64,000 nt of DNA from Flavobacteriales bacterium (GTDB lineage: Bacteria > Bacteroidota > Bacteroidia > CAIKAF01). Where the stretch lies: the NCBI GenBank assembly GCA_026418175.1, contig JAOABX010000005.1, positions 85,989 to 149,988 of the forward strand, in the 5' to 3' direction. The notes below the pieces were generated by a model. That model saw only the letters and a program-made list of their open reading frames with translations, searched no databases and had not been told where the DNA came from. The translations under genes and the position numbers were made by a program. Shown in pieces: positions 44,993 to 55,177 of this stretch. Position 1 is the stretch's first letter. Each line of letters opens with the position of its first letter.

Positions 44993-46351
44993 TTACTTGT
45001 TAAGAAATATTTCTTGCATATCCACTCCGCCCCAGTTGCCAGAACTCATAAGCAGCACAGAACGTTTGGATGCATTTAATTGGGTTGCAAAATTTCGTAA
45101 CTCTTCAGGATCCGTAATCACCCGAAGCGATGGTTTTTGAAATGCCTCCTTTACATCATCCGGAGTAATTGGTTCCAATCGTTTATTTGCAATGGTATGC
45201 GGATTATAATAAACCACAGCTTCTGCCGCATCCTGCATGCTGCCTACATATTCTTTTAAAAAATTACGATTCAGACTGCTAAATGTATGTAATTCCAATA
45301 CACAGGCAAAATGATGATGCGGAAACTGAGCTTGTACCGCTTGAACAGTAGCCTTTACCTTTGAAGGTGAATGAGCAAAATCACGAAATACCACCCGCTT
45401 ATCGTCCTTAATTAAAACTTCAAGCCGCTTGGCTGCTCCTTTAAAAGAAGTAATAGCCTGGTAAAATTCTTCAGAGGAAACACCCAAAGCTTCACATACC
45501 TTACGCGCTCCCTCCAAATTCATCAGGTTATGATTACCAAATACCTGTAAGGGTATCTCTGTTGCATTGGGTAATATCAAATATGTTTGGCCATTCGCTA
45601 CACGATGAGCGGGTAATCCATAGGTTATGTTTTTTATATCCTGCCGGCCTACTGCATGCACTGTATCCGACAAAACTTCATCTTCGCTACACCAAATAAG
45701 TATTCCACCTGGCTGTATGGTTTGAATAAATAATCTAAATTGTTCTTTATATTGGTCAAACGTAGGAAACACATTCATATGGTCCCAAGCAATGCCACTT
45801 ATGAGTGCTATGTGGGGTTGATACAAATGAAACTTGGGAATAGGCTGTAAAGGAGACGCCAGGTACTCATCACCTTCTATCACAGCCATTGTGCTTGATT
45901 GATCCAATCCTACCATGGTATCAAAACCTTCTACCAACGAGCCCACCAAATAATCAAATTTTCGGCCGCTTTCTTTCAACACATGCATAATCATAGAAGT
46001 GATGGTCGTTTTTCCATGACTGCCAGCAACCACTGCCCTAATTTTATCTGATGTTTCTTGATACATAAATTCCGGATAGGAATAAATGGGAATCCCCAAC
46101 TCCTGCGCCCGAATTAATTCCGGATTATCAATGCGTGCATGCATGCCTAAAATAATGGCATCCAGTCCAAGATGAATCTTTTCTGGGAACCAGCCAATGG
46201 TGGGTGGCAAAATTCCGGCTCTTTGCAAGCGGCTTTTTGAAGGTTCAAAAATCTCATCATCCGAACCGGTTATATGATGTCCTTTTTTATGTAAAGCCAA
46301 CGCCAAATTATGCATAGCTGCTCCTCCGATAGCAATAAAATGCAAATTCAT
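44993..46351 (-). CDS. mpl: UDP-N-acetylmuramate:L-Ala-gamma-D-Glu-meso-Dap ligase
   Basis: A Mur-ligase family enzyme (452 residues) that recycles murein tripeptide onto UDP-MurNAc. It begins MNLHFIAIGGAAMHNLALAL, the dinucleotide-like fold typical of MurC/Mpl, with the ATP loop GSHGKTTITSM near residue 110, SGIAWDHMNVFP and FRDFAHSPSKVKAT near 345. I chose ATG 46351 over GTG 46360. It is monocistronic as far as seen. Confidence 0.93.
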   Translation of the reverse strand: MNLHFIAIGGAAMHNLALALHKKGHHITGSDDEIFEPSKSRLQRAGILPPTIGWFPEKIHLGLDAIILGMHARIDNPELIRAQELGIPIYSYPEFMYQETSDKIRAVVAGSHGKTTITSMIMHVLKESGRKFDYLVGSLVEGFDTMVGLDQSSTMAVIEGDEYLASPLQPIPKFHLYQPHIALISGIAWDHMNVFPTFDQYKEQFRLFIQTIQPGGILIWCSEDEVLSDTVHAVGRQDIKNITYGLPAHRVANGQTYLILPNATEIPLQVFGNHNLMNLEGARKVCEALGVSSEEFYQAITSFKGAAKRLEVLIKDDKRVVFRDFAHSPSKVKATVQAVQAQFPHHHFACVLELHTFSSLNRNFLKEYVGSMQDAAEAVVYYNPHTIANKRLEPITPDDVKEAFQKPSLRVITDPEELRNFATQLNASKRSVLLMSSGNWGGVDMQEIFLNK

Positions 46352-46478
46352 GAAATACACATTTTAACTCCGAAGAAAAACAAAAACCACAGACTGTTAC
46401 GTAACTTTATCATGAAGTTATTCACCCAATAATATCAATATTCATTTCTACTTTTCTGCTTTTATTGACCCGACATAA

Positions 46479-46495
46479 ATTCAAGATTCTTGAAT
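46479..46495. promoter_or_regulatory. Inverted repeat upstream of clpB
   Basis: ATTCAAG-ATT-CTTGAAT, a perfect 7-base inverted repeat with a 3-base centre, lies 115 bases before the clpB ATG and 128 bases before mpl. It may be an operator for one of the divergent genes. It is not a HrcA CIRCE element, which is longer with a 9-base spacer. Confidence 0.25.
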
Positions 46496-46610
46496 AGTTT
46501 GCGTCAATTTGACTTTCATTATAATAATAAAACGCCATTATGACACGTAAAACCCTTACAATCTGTATTGGAAAACTATTTGATTATATACAGACGAATA
46601 TTTTGTAGAT

Positions 46611-49214
46611 ATGAATCTGAACAATTTCACAACCAAATCGCAGGAAGCTTTGCAACAGGCTTCACAAATTGCCTTCGAAAACCAACAACAGGCCATTGAA
46701 TCAGGACATATCCTAAAAGGCATGTTAGAGGTAGATGAAAATGTATTACCCTTTTTATTTAAAAAACAACAAATAGATCCTACACTCATTACAAATGGTG
46801 TGGATGCTATCATTGCTAGCTATCCCAAAGTTAGTGGCGGACAGCCATACTTGAGCAACGATGCTTCGCAATTGCTGCAACGTGCTACTGCCATGCTAAA
46901 AGAATTTGGCGATGAATATGTATCGCTGGAGCATTTGCTTTTGGCCATGCTCAACGGCAAAGATTCGGTATCCCGATTGTTGAAAGACAAGGGAATGACC
47001 GAAAAGGGATTAAAGGCTGCCATTCATGATTTGCGAAAAGGCCAACGAGTAACCAGCCATAGTGCAGAAGAATCTTACAATGCACTGGAAAAATATGCCA
47101 AAAACCTGAATAGCTTAGCTCGATCTGGAAAGTTGGATCCAGTTATTGGCCGCGATGAAGAAATTCGCAGGGTATTACACATTCTGTCGCGTCGTACTAA
47201 AAACAACCCCATACTTATTGGAGAGCCCGGAGTAGGTAAAACAGCCATTGCTGAAGGGTTGGCTCATCGCATCATCAACGGAGATGTGCCTGAAAACCTA
47301 AAAACTAAAATCATCTATTCCTTAGATATGGGGGCTCTGATTGCCGGAGCTAAATACAAAGGCGAATTTGAAGAGCGATTGAAAGCCGTGGTTAAAGAAG
47401 TCCAAGCTTCTGAAGGTGATATCATCCTGTTTATTGACGAAATTCACACCTTGGTAGGTGCCGGTGGCGGACAAGGTGCTATGGATGCAGCCAATATTAT
47501 GAAACCTGCATTAGCTCGTGGTGAATTGAGAGCCATTGGTGCTACTACATTAAACGAATACCAAAAATATTTTGAAAACGACAAAGCTTTAGAAAGACGT
47601 TTTCAAAAAGTATATGTAGATGAACCCTCTGCAGAAGATGCTATATCCATACTACGTGGAATTAAAGAAAAATACGAAACCCACCACAAGGTGCGAATAA
47701 AAGACGATGCCATTATTGCTGCCGTTGAATTGTCTCAACGTTACATTACCGATCGTTTCTTGCCTGATAAGGCAATCGACCTAGTAGATGAAGCAGCTGC
47801 CAAACTTCGTTTAGAAATTAATTCCAAGCCTGAAGACCTGGAAAAGATCGAACGCAAAATCATGCAGCTTGAAATAGAACGAGAAGCTATTAAGCGTGAA
47901 GGCAACGAAGCAAAGCTGGAAAAACTTAATGAAGAATTGGCTAACCTGAATGAAGAAAGAAATAGCCTACAAGCACGCTGGAAGCAAGAAAAAGACATTG
48001 TAGAAGCCATTCAAAAATGCAAAGTTGATATTGAAAACCTGAAATTTGAGGCGGAACAAGCTGAGCGTGCAGCCGATTACGGAAAAGTAGCTGAAATACG
48101 CTACGGACGAATCAAAGAAAAAGAAGCAGAAGTTGAAAAATTACAAAAACAATTGGCCGAAATACAGGGAGATAAAGCCTTGATCAAAGAAGAAGTAGAT
48201 CCGGAAGATATAGCAGATATTGTTTCACGTTGGACTGGTATTCCAGTAAGCAAAATGCTACAAACCGAACGCGAAAAATTATTGCATTTGGAAGAAGAAC
48301 TTCATAAACGTGTAATTGGTCAAGATGAGGCTATCGAAGCTGTAGCCGATGCTGTAAGGCGTAATCGTGCAGGGCTGCAAGACCCAAAACGTCCAATTGG
48401 CTCTTTCATCTTTTTGGGAACCACTGGCGTGGGTAAAACAGAATTAGCCAAAGCATTGGCTGAATATCTATTTGATAACGAAAATGCTATGACCCGCATT
48501 GACATGAGTGAATACCAAGAGAAACATTCTGTTTCTCGCCTGGTGGGAGCTCCTCCCGGCTATGTTGGATATGATGAAGGTGGACAGTTGACCGAAGCCG
48601 TACGTCGCAAACCATATTCAGTAATTTTACTGGATGAAATTGAGAAAGCACATCCCGATGTATTTAATATTTTATTACAAGTGCTCGATGATGGTCGATT
48701 GACTGATAACAAAGGCCGCGTGGCAAACTTTAAAAACACCATCATCATTCTTACCTCAAATCTTGGCTCACACATCATACAGGAGAATTTTGAAGACCTG
48801 GATATGAAAGACCGAGATGCAGTGATCGCTAAAACTAAACATGAGGTATTTGAGTTGCTTCGCAAAACCATGCGTCCGGAGTTTTTAAACCGAATTGATG
48901 AAACAGTAATGTTTTTACCGCTAACTCGGGAAGATGTGCAAAACATTGTACGTATGCAATTCCGCCAAATTGCAGAAATGATGAAGCACAACAACGATGT
49001 GGAATTAGAAGCTACCGAAGAGGCCATTCAATGGATAAGCCAGTTGGGGTATGATCCGCAGTTTGGAGCCCGGCCTCTGAAACGGGTAATTCAGCGTAAG
49101 GTATTAAATGAATTATCCAAAATGATTTTATCGGGTGCTGTGAACAAAGATCAGAAGATTATTGTTGATGAATTTGATGGCCAAATTGTATTCAGAAACC
49201 AAGCCAAATCTTAA
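46611..49214 (+). CDS. clpB: ATP-dependent chaperone ClpB
   Basis: The hexameric disaggregase that works with DnaK, 867 residues. The N-domain holds two Clp-N repeats (about 1-145). The first AAA+ module has [14 protein letters not shown] and Walker B FIDEIHTL, the pore loop [11 protein letters not shown], and a coiled-coil M-domain (about 400-525, rich in Glu and Lys). The second module has [14 protein letters not shown] and [14 protein letters not shown]. The M-domain distinguishes it from ClpA and ClpC. A terminator follows. Confidence 0.97.
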   Translation: MNLNNFTTKSQEALQQASQIAFENQQQAIESGHILKGMLEVDENVLPFLFKKQQIDPTLITNGVDAIIASYPKVSGGQPYLSNDASQLLQRATAMLKEFGDEYVSLEHLLLAMLNGKDSVSRLLKDKGMTEKGLKAAIHDLRKGQRVTSHSAEESYNALEKYAKNLNSLARSGKLDPVIGRDEEIRRVLHILSRRTKNNPILIGEPGVGKTAIAEGLAHRIINGDVPENLKTKIIYSLDMGALIAGAKYKGEFEERLKAVVKEVQASEGDIILFIDEIHTLVGAGGGQGAMDAANIMKPALARGELRAIGATTLNEYQKYFENDKALERRFQKVYVDEPSAEDAISILRGIKEKYETHHKVRIKDDAIIAAVELSQRYITDRFLPDKAIDLVDEAAAKLRLEINSKPEDLEKIERKIMQLEIEREAIKREGNEAKLEKLNEELANLNEERNSLQARWKQEKDIVEAIQKCKVDIENLKFEAEQAERAADYGKVAEIRYGRIKEKEAEVEKLQKQLAEIQGDKALIKEEVDPEDIADIVSRWTGIPVSKMLQTEREKLLHLEEELHKRVIGQDEAIEAVADAVRRNRAGLQDPKRPIGSFIFLGTTGVGKTELAKALAEYLFDNENAMTRIDMSEYQEKHSVSRLVGAPPGYVGYDEGGQLTEAVRRKPYSVILLDEIEKAHPDVFNILLQVLDDGRLTDNKGRVANFKNTIIILTSNLGSHIIQENFEDLDMKDRDAVIAKTKHEVFELLRKTMRPEFLNRIDETVMFLPLTREDVQNIVRMQFRQIAEMMKHNNDVELEATEEAIQWISQLGYDPQFGARPLKRVIQRKVLNELSKMILSGAVNKDQKIIVDEFDGQIVFRNQAKS

Positions 49215-49312
49215 AAAAATGTTAATGGCTAAACAATTGAATTACCTATATGTTTATAGGTTGTAAGTTTGACTTAATTTAGTTTTTTTCATAGTAGGTT
49301 GGTTGTCGAAGA

Positions 49313-49334
49313 GGAGGCTCCAAAGCCTCCTTTT
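49313..49334. terminator. Terminator between clpB and the convergent GlmU-like gene
   Basis: GGAGGCT (49313-49319) pairs with AGCCTCC (49324-49330) around a four-base loop, then TTTT. It lies 100 bases after clpB and 29 before the convergent gene's end. Confidence 0.7.
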
Positions 49335-49362
49335 CGGCTTTTATACGTTATTGACATTAAAC

Positions 49363-50571
49363 CTACTTTAAGTTAGTTCTATACGCTGCCGACTGTTCAA
49401 AAACTGCTTCAAATACAGCCTGTTCGATGGCATCAAAAGTCAAATTACGGCGTTGATAAACGCGTTGTGCAGTTTCAATAGCATCTGCTAATTTGTAGGT
49501 TGTAAATCCTAATGCACCGCCCCAGACAAATGAAGGAATAAAATTTCGCGGGAAGCCCGGCCCAAAAATATTTGCACTTACACCCACTACTGTTCCCGTA
49601 TTAAACATTGTGTTTATACCACATTTGCTATGATCACCCATTATGAGCCCACAAAACTGAAGGCCTGTATTTTCAAATCGATTGGAAACGTAGCTCCAAA
49701 GTTTTACCGGAGCATAATTATTTTTCAGGTTACTGTTATTACTGTCAGCCCCTATATTACACCATTCACCAATTACTGCGTTACCCAAAAAACCATCATG
49801 CGCTTTGTTAGAGTACCCAAAAATCACAACATTATTTAACTCTCCACCCACTTTCACATAAGGCCCCAGGGTAGTTGGGCCATATATTTTTGCTCCCAAC
49901 TTAGTTTGACTATGTTCGCCCAAAGAAAACGGGCCTCGAATCAATGTACCTTCCATTACTTCAGCATCACGAGCAATGTACACGGGTCCACCGGTAGTAT
50001 TGATGACAGAAGCTTGAATAACTGCTCCCTGTTCAATGAATAAACGATCGGCTGGGCCAATCAATATATTTCCGGCAGGCAAATGCTGCGAAGTTCGTCC
50101 AGTTGTTAGAATTTCAAAATCAGTTTGAATTTCTTCACCACAACGGGAAAAAATTTCCCAGGTTCGCTTCAGTTGTTTTACTGGAAAAGACAATTCCTTT
50201 CGGGCAAAAATATCATATCGCTGAGTAATAAAATCTTCCCAACGATCTTCAGTAATCCAACCCCCAACACATGTATCCAACGAAAAAAACAGTACGTTGG
50301 TTTGTTCCTTGGCAGACATCAAAAATTCAACCAATTGAGAAGATGCGATTACCTGAGAGGCAATGGCCAATATCAATGGCGCAGAAGCTGATGGAAATTT
50401 TGTTTGTAGGTAAGATTCAGTAACTGTTGCGGTAGGCTCTTGCAGAAAGTGTTCCCATCGCTGGCGAATGGTAAGAATTCCTGTACGGATATCGGCCACC
50501 GGCCTGGTATAGGTAAAAGGCAATAAATGCCTGCGAATGATAGGATCGTCAAATAGTATTACAGTATGCAT
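49363..50571 (-). CDS. GlmU-like putative sugar nucleotidyltransferase with left-handed beta-helix
   Basis: A protein of 402 residues. The N-terminal domain opens MHTVILFDDPIIRRHLLPF followed by TYTRPVADIRTGIL, typical of the NTP_transf_4 family (putative sugar nucleotidyltransferases) and lacking a normal GxGxR nucleotide motif. The C-terminal part from about 190 is a hexapeptide left-handed beta-helix (VYIARDAEVMEGTLIRGPF, GPYVKVGGELNNVVI). Bacteroidota commonly carry this GlmU-like protein. Whether it makes a nucleotide sugar is untested from sequence. Its start lies only 26 bases from the rpmE2 terminator. Confidence 0.82.
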   Translation of the reverse strand: MHTVILFDDPIIRRHLLPFTYTRPVADIRTGILTIRQRWEHFLQEPTATVTESYLQTKFPSASAPLILAIASQVIASSQLVEFLMSAKEQTNVLFFSLDTCVGGWITEDRWEDFITQRYDIFARKELSFPVKQLKRTWEIFSRCGEEIQTDFEILTTGRTSQHLPAGNILIGPADRLFIEQGAVIQASVINTTGGPVYIARDAEVMEGTLIRGPFSLGEHSQTKLGAKIYGPTTLGPYVKVGGELNNVVIFGYSNKAHDGFLGNAVIGEWCNIGADSNNSNLKNNYAPVKLWSYVSNRFENTGLQFCGLIMGDHSKCGINTMFNTGTVVGVSANIFGPGFPRNFIPSFVWGGALGFTTYKLADAIETAQRVYQRRNLTFDAIEQAVFEAVFEQSAAYRTNLK

Positions 50572-50596
50572 ATAATAGGTTTGCTGGTAAAAATAA

Positions 50597-50624
50597 AAAA
50601 CCCTGACTTGATTGTCAGGGTTTT
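50597..50624 (-). terminator. Terminator of rpmE2
   Basis: AAAACCCTGAC (50597-50607) and GTCAGGGTTTT (50614-50624) are perfect 11-base complements around a six-base loop. On the minus strand the stem is followed by a T-rich run, so it ends the rpmE2 transcript. Confidence 0.88.
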
Positions 50625-50646
50625 AAAAAATTTATTCACCAGTCAT

Positions 50647-50919
50647 TTACTTATTTTCAGCTTTTTTGGTTGTATGCTTTTTGTATCGGTTCATGAACTT
50701 ATCTACACGACCTGCCGTGTCAATCAGCTTCATCTTACCGGTAAAGTAAGGATGAGATGTATTGGAAATTTCCACTTTGAACAATGGATATTCATTACCA
50801 TCTTCCCACACAATGGTATCTTTTGTATTAACGCATGACTTAGTAAGGAATGCGTAATCATTAGATACGTCTTTAAACACAACCAATCTGTATTCTTTCG
50901 GATGAATGCCTTCTTTCAT
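50647..50919 (-). CDS. rpmE2: 50S ribosomal protein L31 type B
   Basis: Ribosomal protein bL31 of the zinc-independent type, 90 residues: [39 protein letters not shown] and [21 protein letters not shown] are diagnostic. It lacks the CxxC zinc cysteines of type A. ATG 50919 is preferred over an upstream frame extension of seven codons. A TAnnTTTG element lies 18 bases upstream and a strong terminator follows. Confidence 0.96.
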   Translation of the reverse strand: MKEGIHPKEYRLVVFKDVSNDYAFLTKSCVNTKDTIVWEDGNEYPLFKVEISNTSHPYFTGKMKLIDTAGRVDKFMNRYKKHTTKKAENK

Positions 50920-50937
50920 AACACAATTTTCAGGGGG

Positions 50938-50945
50938 CAAATATA
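50938..50945 (-). promoter_or_regulatory. -7 promoter element of rpmE2
   Basis: On the minus strand TATATTTG matches TAnnTTTG and ends 18 bases before the ATG. The -33 TTG is not exact. Confidence 0.45.
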
Positions 50946-51002
50946 CAAATGCTAATTATAAATAAAAATATTCTGTGAAAAATTTCTTTCACAAATAATA
51001 TT

Positions 51003-51521
51003 TTAGTGTGTTAACGATTGAATGTGGTTTTTCAACCAGGTTTGTTCCAAGGGCTTTACCCAGCAGGTTGTAATATCTCCCAATTGCTGGATAGTATTAT
51101 CAAACACCAAGGTCAATCGTTGTATCTCTCCGCTATGAAGTAAGTGTTCTAACTGAGCTAGGGGAAACGAACGGACTTGCTGTGTAGGCTCATGCCAATA
51201 TGCAACCTGAAGACGGTCCATTAATGATATTTTCAAATCAAGCTGTAATTGCTGAATAAACCGAAACATTTTATCAATAGAACATCCAGAAGCCTGAGCC
51301 TTTTGTTCATCAACTGCTACAATGATAAATCGATGCAACACTACTTGCAATTCGGCCATAAGTTTGGTGCCGTGTGCTGCCCAATCATTGATAAACCCTG
51401 TTCCCCGTTCACGAATTACGATTTCTTCTTCCGGTGTAAAAGCCCTTGATGCCTGATAAATCCAAATTCGGCTGTGTAGGGGAAGTTCAAAGGCTGGAAT
51501 GTGTAAATCATCAAAGGTCAT
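51003..51521 (-). CDS. Uncharacterised conserved Bacteroidota protein
   Basis: A cytosolic protein of 172 residues. RIWIYQASRAFTPEEEIVIRE, FINDWAAHGTKLMA and QASGCSIDKMFRFIQ are blocks I recognise from a Bacteroidota-wide family often mislabelled as ABC transporter ATPase; no Walker motifs are present. ATG 51521 is used, which lies inside the last codons of the upstream CCG-domain gene (11-base overlap), so it is translated from the Fe-S operon. Function unknown. Confidence 0.75.
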   Translation of the reverse strand: MTFDDLHIPAFELPLHSRIWIYQASRAFTPEEEIVIRERGTGFINDWAAHGTKLMAELQVVLHRFIIVAVDEQKAQASGCSIDKMFRFIQQLQLDLKISLMDRLQVAYWHEPTQQVRSFPLAQLEHLLHSGEIQRLTLVFDNTIQQLGDITTCWVKPLEQTWLKNHIQSLTH

Positions 51522-52302
51522 TGGCTTGAGCAATCATTTCAGCAATATCCAATACTTTTACGCTATCTTGTTTTTCTTTAAGCTTTACTCCATCTGTCAT
51601 CATTGTATTACAAAATGGACAAGCTACGGCAATCACATCAGGATTAAGGCCGAGAGCTTCTTCTGCACGTTCGATGTTAACCTCTTTATTTCCCTTTTCT
51701 GCTTCTTTAAACATTTGTGCACCTCCAGCACCACAACAAAAACCTTTAGCCCGGCTACGATGCATTTCAGCTATCGCTACATCTAACTTTTCAATCACTT
51801 CGCGGGGTGCTTCGTACACATCGTTAGCACGGCCCAAATAACAAGGGTCGTGATATGTAATTTTCTTACCTTTAAACGCTCCCCCTTGTACCTTTAACTT
51901 ACCGCTATCCAGCATCTGTTGCAAAAACTGAGAGTGATGCATGACTTCATATTCTCCGCCCAACCCCGGATATTCATTTTTCAGGGTATTAAAACAGTGT
52001 GGACAAGCGGTAACAATTTTTTTTATTCCATATCCATTCAGTATCTGAATATTCTGAAAAGCCATCATTTGAAACAGGAATTCATTTCCAGCTCGTTTTG
52101 CCGGATCGCCCGTGCAACTTTCTTCAGTTCCAAGGATGGCAAATTTGGTTCCGGTGTGGTGTAAAATTTTAGCGAAAGCCTTGGTTACTTTCTTGGCACG
52201 ATCGTCAAAACTGCCAGCACATCCAACCCAAAATAATATCTCGGGTGTTTCACCATTGGCAGCCAATTCAGCACATGTAGGTACTTTGATTTTTTCTTCC
52301 AT
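51511..52302 (-). CDS. CCG-domain Fe-S protein (HdrB/GlpC-like half)
   Basis: A 263-residue protein with two cysteine-rich CCG domains as in heterodisulfide reductase subunit B and LutA: WVGCAGSFDDRAKKVTK, TEESCTGDPAKR, VTACPHCFNTLKNEYPG, and the second set with YHDPCYLGRANDVYEAPRE, GFCCGAGGAQMF and ACPFCNTMM. These bind a noncubane [4Fe-4S] cluster and are the catalytic half of Hdr-like electron transfer complexes. The partner with two 4Fe-4S centres and a membrane domain lies two genes upstream. Its natural acceptor is unknown. Confidence 0.85.
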   Translation of the reverse strand: MEEKIKVPTCAELAANGETPEILFWVGCAGSFDDRAKKVTKAFAKILHHTGTKFAILGTEESCTGDPAKRAGNEFLFQMMAFQNIQILNGYGIKKIVTACPHCFNTLKNEYPGLGGEYEVMHHSQFLQQMLDSGKLKVQGGAFKGKKITYHDPCYLGRANDVYEAPREVIEKLDVAIAEMHRSRAKGFCCGAGGAQMFKEAEKGNKEVNIERAEEALGLNPDVIAVACPFCNTMMTDGVKLKEKQDSVKVLDIAEMIAQANDL

Positions 52303-52308
52303 AAAAAT

Positions 52309-52725
52309 CTATTCTTCAAAAACTTGAATGGTCTTAACTTTTTCTACTAAATCAGTGAACTTACCGGTATATCGGGTAGCTCTAACCATATGATTGTCTA
52401 TCCAGTGGTAATTGCCACCGCGTGGTTTTCCCATCAATAAACCGTGATACTTAAAACCATGACGATTTAGCCATCGCTCAGTAACTTCACGGTGGGCTTC
52501 GGTTCGCGATGTAAAGAAAGTTATTACATGTCCTTCATCATACCACCGGTTAATGGTTTCAAGTGCATCAGGAAACAAAGCTGCCGTTTCCATCCGCTCC
52601 GGTTCTTCGTTAGGAATGTCTTCACAAATAGTGCCATCAATATCAATCAAATAGTTTTTTATATGCTCCGGCAATACCGGACTAATCCGCTGGCCATTTA
52701 CCACTATTTCTTTTAATTCAGACAT
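52309..52725 (-). CDS. HAD-superfamily phosphatase
   Basis: A short HAD phosphatase of 138 residues: motif I is YLIDIDGTICED (nucleophile Asp in DxD), motif II FFTSRTEAHRE and the motif IV region HWIDNHMV. It has no cap domain of note. It lies between the two halves of the Hdr-like complex (gaps 6 and 26 bases), so it is cotranscribed, though its substrate and reason for being there are unknown. A role with nucleotides or sugars is equally possible. Confidence 0.8.
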   Translation of the reverse strand: MSELKEIVVNGQRISPVLPEHIKNYLIDIDGTICEDIPNEEPERMETAALFPDALETINRWYDEGHVITFFTSRTEAHREVTERWLNRHGFKYHGLLMGKPRGGNYHWIDNHMVRATRYTGKFTDLVEKVKTIQVFEE

Positions 52726-52751
52726 TCTTAATATTTTAAATTCTTGGCTCT

Positions 52752-54080
52752 TTATAATTCATTTATCCAATTAGCACGATCCATCGGAGAAAACTGCCAC
52801 GGAGCACCGTTGTTTTCAACGTTGGTAAACATAGCATTTAGAGAAGCTGGAGCTTTGGATTGTTCCATAACCAAATCACGACGCAATTCTAGTATAATTT
52901 CGAGCGGATTGATATTGACCGGGCATGCCTGTACACAGGCATTACAAGAAGTACATGCCCATAATTCTTCTTCGGTAATGTAATTGCCCAGCAAAGATTT
53001 ACCATCGTTGTAATCTTTGCCATGTTTATCAATATTTCTTCCAACTTCTTCCAACCGATCGCGGGTATCCATCATAATTTTTCTTGGCGATAACAATTTG
53101 CCCGTTTGATTGGCCGGACACTCTGAAGTACATCTTCCACACTCGGTGCAGGTATATGCATCCATCAGGTTTTTCCATGTCAAATCGGTAACATCTCGAG
53201 CGCCAAATTTTACCGGAGCTGCATTGGGATCAGCAGGAGCAGCGTAAGGATCTGCTGATGGGTCCATCATAAGTTTTACTTCCTTAGTAACAGCTTCTAA
53301 GTTTGTAAATTTTCCCTTGGGTTTAAGATTGGTATAATAAGTATTGGGAAATGCTAGTAAAATATGGAAATGCTTGGAATAAGGGAGATATACCATAAAT
53401 CCGAGAATTCCCAATAAATGGCCCCACCAACCAATGCGCTCCAGCAAGTGCAAAGTATGAACATTGGTTCCAGCCCAAATGTCCGACAAAGCATTAGAAA
53501 CAAAGAAAGTACCGGTTGCATGAGTTTCTCCCAAACGTTGTAAGGCTACATCAGTACTGTTCATCAGCATGATGCATGCAATAAGAAAAATCTCACCCAA
53601 CAAAATAATGTTGGCATCGCGGGAAGGCCAGCCTTTTAATTCTGGTTTTTGAAAACGGGCCAGGCGAAGAATATTTCTGCGGGATAAAAACACTATGGTA
53701 GCAATAAAAGCCAGGATAGAAAGAATTTCTATTAGATTTATACCCAAGGTGTATATTCCTGATAATGCTGTATTTTCAAGCAATTGCCAAATGGAACGAT
53801 GGCCGTTGGTAATTCCATCTACAATAATTTCAATCAATTCTACTTGTGTAAAAACAAAAGCCAAGTAAATAAAAATATGAAGTATGCCTGCAACTGGACG
53901 AACTACCATTTTACTCTGTCCTAGTGCTACCATTGCCATAGTTTTTAAACGAGCTGCCGGTGTTCCTTCCAAAACAGCATCTTTACCTAATAAAATATTT
54001 CTTCTGATTTTTAAAACCTTCATAATAAACAGCGTAAACGCTGTCCCAAAAACAAGAATAAAAACAATAGAACTTATCAT
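52752..54080 (-). CDS. Membrane-bound Fe-S electron-transfer protein (HdrC/NarI-like fusion)
   Basis: A fused protein of 442 residues. The first 240 have five to six membrane helices in the style of NarI/cytochrome b domains (PVAGILHIFIYLAFVFTQVE, GWWGHLLGILGFMVYLPYSK). The C-terminal part has two [4Fe-4S] motifs, CTECGRCTSECPANQTG and CTSCNACVQACPVNIN. Histidines in the helices could hold heme. Together with the CCG protein this resembles HdrDE/DsrMK-type quinone-linked complexes common in Bacteroidota, often proposed to oxidise or reduce a thiol or acyl-CoA dehydrogenase partner. Direction and donor are unknown. Confidence 0.85.
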   Translation of the reverse strand: MISSIVFILVFGTAFTLFIMKVLKIRRNILLGKDAVLEGTPAARLKTMAMVALGQSKMVVRPVAGILHIFIYLAFVFTQVELIEIIVDGITNGHRSIWQLLENTALSGIYTLGINLIEILSILAFIATIVFLSRRNILRLARFQKPELKGWPSRDANIILLGEIFLIACIMLMNSTDVALQRLGETHATGTFFVSNALSDIWAGTNVHTLHLLERIGWWGHLLGILGFMVYLPYSKHFHILLAFPNTYYTNLKPKGKFTNLEAVTKEVKLMMDPSADPYAAPADPNAAPVKFGARDVTDLTWKNLMDAYTCTECGRCTSECPANQTGKLLSPRKIMMDTRDRLEEVGRNIDKHGKDYNDGKSLLGNYITEEELWACTSCNACVQACPVNINPLEIILELRRDLVMEQSKAPASLNAMFTNVENNGAPWQFSPMDRANWINEL

Positions 54081-54109
54081 GCGCTATTTTCTTTTATAAT
54101 CTTACAACC

Positions 54110-55126
54110 TTAATTTGCTTTGATTTGTTTAGTTTTTTGAGGCTGTTTAGGAGTTACTTTTTTATTAATATGTATAAATGAAAAATGTAGATAACGTTCC
54201 GGATTGTCTTCAATATCCGAAATTAAATTATTTAATCCTTGAGCTGCTTCATCTAACTGACGATAAAGTTTATCATCGTAAAGCAAAGCACCCAACGTTC
54301 CCTCTCCCCGGTTAACTTTTTCCATCAGTTTATCTACTTTTTCAATCACTGAGGTAGCATTGGCAATGGTTTCTTTAAAGTTAGACTTTGCCAGAGAATC
54401 AGTAATTTCATTTACATTCTCTAAAATAGAACTAATTACATCATTATTTTTTCTCAAGTTTGCCGTGATAGATTCTACATTACTAAATATGCGCCCTAAT
54501 TTGTTTTTCTCCTGAGCAATCAAGGTATCCACACGTAGTGTAGCACGTTCCAGATTTTGAAGCACTTTAGGAATTCGTTGTAAGCTTTCTGCCAATTTAC
54601 GGGTACCCTCTTCGTCGAGGATGGCTTGAATAGGGACTAAGATTGAATCTACATTTGAGATGAGTCGTTCTACTTTTTCTTTTAAGGGTTGAATCATTTT
54701 ATTTACGGAGGTTTGAAGATCTTCTTCTATGAGTGTGTGTAATGTATCACCCGGTTGTAAAAGCTCGGTTGAACTACCCAAAATTAATTGTATTTGCTTA
54801 GAACCAAGCAAGCTGGAACTTACTATTTTAGCTTCTGTATCCTTAGGAATTTTCAAACCTGATTCACTCACCCTGAATTTTACCACTAAAAAACCCGGCC
54901 GTTCATTCATTAACCGAATGTCTGTTACAGCACCAACATTAAAACCGTTCACTGTAACCAAGCTGGAAATACCCAACCCGTCCACACGATTATATACAGC
55001 GTAAAACTCACGGTGTTTTTTAAAAATATCTTTGCCTTTGAGAAAATTGAATCCCCAAAAACCTACGGCCAATGTAGCAATGACCAGTACAGCAATTTTT
55101 ACTTCACGGGTGATGGCTATTTTCAA
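54110..55126 (-). CDS. MlaD/MCE domain protein
   Basis: A protein of 338 residues with one N-terminal membrane helix (AVLVIATLAVGFWGFNFL) and an MCE domain (about 38-120: VYNRVDGLGISSLVTVNGF, VGAVTDIRLM). The rest is a long helical tail (about 145-300) as in lipid-tunnel MCE proteins. It is a periplasmic substrate-binding component of an ABC lipid transporter at the inner membrane; the Mla ATPase and permease are not in the window. It is 51 bases from the amidase gene. Confidence 0.9.
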   Translation of the reverse strand: MKIAITREVKIAVLVIATLAVGFWGFNFLKGKDIFKKHREFYAVYNRVDGLGISSLVTVNGFNVGAVTDIRLMNERPGFLVVKFRVSESGLKIPKDTEAKIVSSSLLGSKQIQLILGSSTELLQPGDTLHTLIEEDLQTSVNKMIQPLKEKVERLISNVDSILVPIQAILDEEGTRKLAESLQRIPKVLQNLERATLRVDTLIAQEKNKLGRIFSNVESITANLRKNNDVISSILENVNEITDSLAKSNFKETIANATSVIEKVDKLMEKVNRGEGTLGALLYDDKLYRQLDEAAQGLNNLISDIEDNPERYLHFSFIHINKKVTPKQPQKTKQIKAN

Positions 55127-55177
55127 AGCAATTTGGTTTTAAAGGTTTATAGCCTAAATACAATAAACTCCACAATA

